This document shows, in pieces, positions 63,286-64,000 of a stretch of 64,000 bases of DNA (positions are counted from its first letter, which is position 1; every line of letters starts with the position of its first letter). The notes under the pieces were generated by a model. That model was not told the DNA's origin and searched no databases. It saw only the letters and a list, made by a program, of their open reading frames with translations. The position numbers and the translations under genes are program-made. This DNA is from Corythucha ciliata (Eukaryota; Arthropoda; Insecta; Hemiptera; Tingidae). The stretch spans positions 9,920,001 through 9,984,000 of the forward strand of contig CM075943.1 of assembly GCA_038030265.1 (NCBI GenBank), written 5' to 3'.

Positions 63286-64000
63286 TGTTTTTAAAGTTTT
63301 GTTTTAGTTTTTAGGTGTCGTAACTATAGTTAGTTTTAAGTTAATGAATAGCTGAGAAAGAAACTTCGCTCGCCCTCTATTGAAAAGACCCTGAATTCCT
63401 TCCTCAAACCCCATCCTTTTCACTCAAGCCCCTACCACCACGAGCCGGGGTATATAAGCCGATGTAACAACACACTACACACACAGAGTTGGTTTGATCC
63501 AGTCTTGGCGCAATTGGAGACTAGAGTCGTGCGAAACCAACTGCCGCAAGTGACGAGTGCAAGTCGAGTACAAACAGAGTAAAGAACCGTGCAGCAGAAA
63601 GCGCAAAAGGGTCAACGTCGCGAAACGTGCATAGTGTATTCTCCCAATCAAGAGCAAAGCCAAGTGTGAAGTCAGTCGTATCAGTCAGTCGGTTCTCAGT
63701 AGTGTCCGGGCTCGTGTATGCGCCACACCGTAAAGTTGCCTAACGCGCAGGTGGACTGTGCGCTGGAGTGTTTGTGCAATACGAACGACAGTCCGAAGGG
63801 AGATTCAACACCGAGGCGCAGGCGCCTTTCCGACGCAACGGAGCACGTAGCGAACGCAGCACCCGCCCAACGCTGCACAACGATACCTGATTACGTCATG
63901 CGAGCGATAACGCACGGTTTACGGAACCAAGCGCTACACCACCAGACTAGAGCCGCTGCGCCCTGCGGCGCCCTTACTCACCTTCGACGGCCCAGGACAA
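63277..64000 (+). repeat. 3' LTR of the terminal Gypsy element (runs off the window)
   Basis: Begins TGTAAATAATG after the purine tract. It contains a TATA box and a GC-richer downstream part. The end of the LTR and the target duplication lie outside the window or cannot be placed. Confidence 0.6.
63451..63458 (+). promoter_or_regulatory. TATA box of the LTR promoter
   Basis: TATATAAG about 175 bp into the LTR, preceded by a GC-rich segment (gagccgggg). Transcription would start ~25-30 bp downstream, near the 'acacacagag' segment. Confidence 0.6.

Larger units (their letters stand above)
57422..64000 (+). mobile_element. Ty3/Gypsy element with extra 3' coding region, decayed
   Basis: Gag, protease, RT-RNase H and integrase occur in order, followed by ~1.5 kb of further coding-like sequence, a polypurine tract and the beginning of a 3' LTR that runs to the window end. 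No 5' LTR or primer site is recognisable upstream of 57422, so the 5' end is truncated or lost. Frame breaks occur near 57715, 58411 (in-frame stop), 58880, 59115, 59415, 61412 and 62570. Confidence 0.82.

Overview
This window is eukaryotic and almost certainly from an invertebrate animal, most likely an arthropod. The host genes are split by short GT-AG introns of roughly 55-240 bp. The host proteins are secreted lipases and a double-C2 protein. The mobile elements include mag-like and other Gypsy LTR retrotransposons, a Copia element whose LTR starts like Drosophila copia, R1/LOA-like LINEs, Tigger/pogo DNA transposons and hAT-like elements. I cannot name the species. Nothing bacterial (operons, CRISPR, rRNA) is visible.

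Layout. 1-4.08 kb: a long inverted repeat with ~1.85-kb arms, each carrying the same smaller elements and a tRNA-like Pol III promoter. 5.1-8.3 kb and 24.8-26.1 kb: three intact secreted lipase genes of the pancreatic-lipase/phospholipase A1 family. The second and third are products of a ~1.95-kb direct duplication, now ~16 kb apart because transposons have piled up between them. 9.2-9.6 kb: a 21-bp minisatellite. 9.6-16.6 kb: a hAT-like element with target-site duplication, interrupted by a near-intact mag-type Gypsy element with 155-bp LTRs and one 1,419-codon gag-pol ORF. 16.85-23.4 kb: a chain of truncated elements (Tigger, Gypsy, LINE). 28.7-37.2 kb: a 20-bp satellite interrupted by a second hAT-like copy, itself interrupted by a Copia element. 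39.3-41.8 kb: the fourth host gene, a nine-exon double-C2 protein with an acylation-type cysteine N-terminus. 42.3-44.2 kb and 46.2-48.0 kb: two more large inverted-repeat units. 44.2-45.0 kb: a Gypsy gag remnant. 48-49.8 kb: partial third copies of the first inverted-repeat family and of the hAT interior. 51.4-56.3 kb: a probably full-length but frameshifted LINE with poly(A) tail and target-site duplication. 57.4 kb to the window end: a decayed Gypsy element with a 3' LTR and an extra coding region between pol and the LTR.

How it fits together. Only four genes look like working host genes, three of them one lipase cluster. The rest records repeated nested insertion: satellite, then hAT, then Copia; hAT, then Gypsy; degenerate repeat array, then LINE. 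Several insertion sites can be checked inside the window because another copy of the same repeat preserves the uninterrupted site. The least familiar items are the accessory ORFs at the 3' end of the last Gypsy element (~40-residue duplicated module, Ser-rich tract, Cys-pair motif), the three long inverted-repeat units, and the hAT-like family that carries a degenerate ~30-35-bp repeat array as its body.
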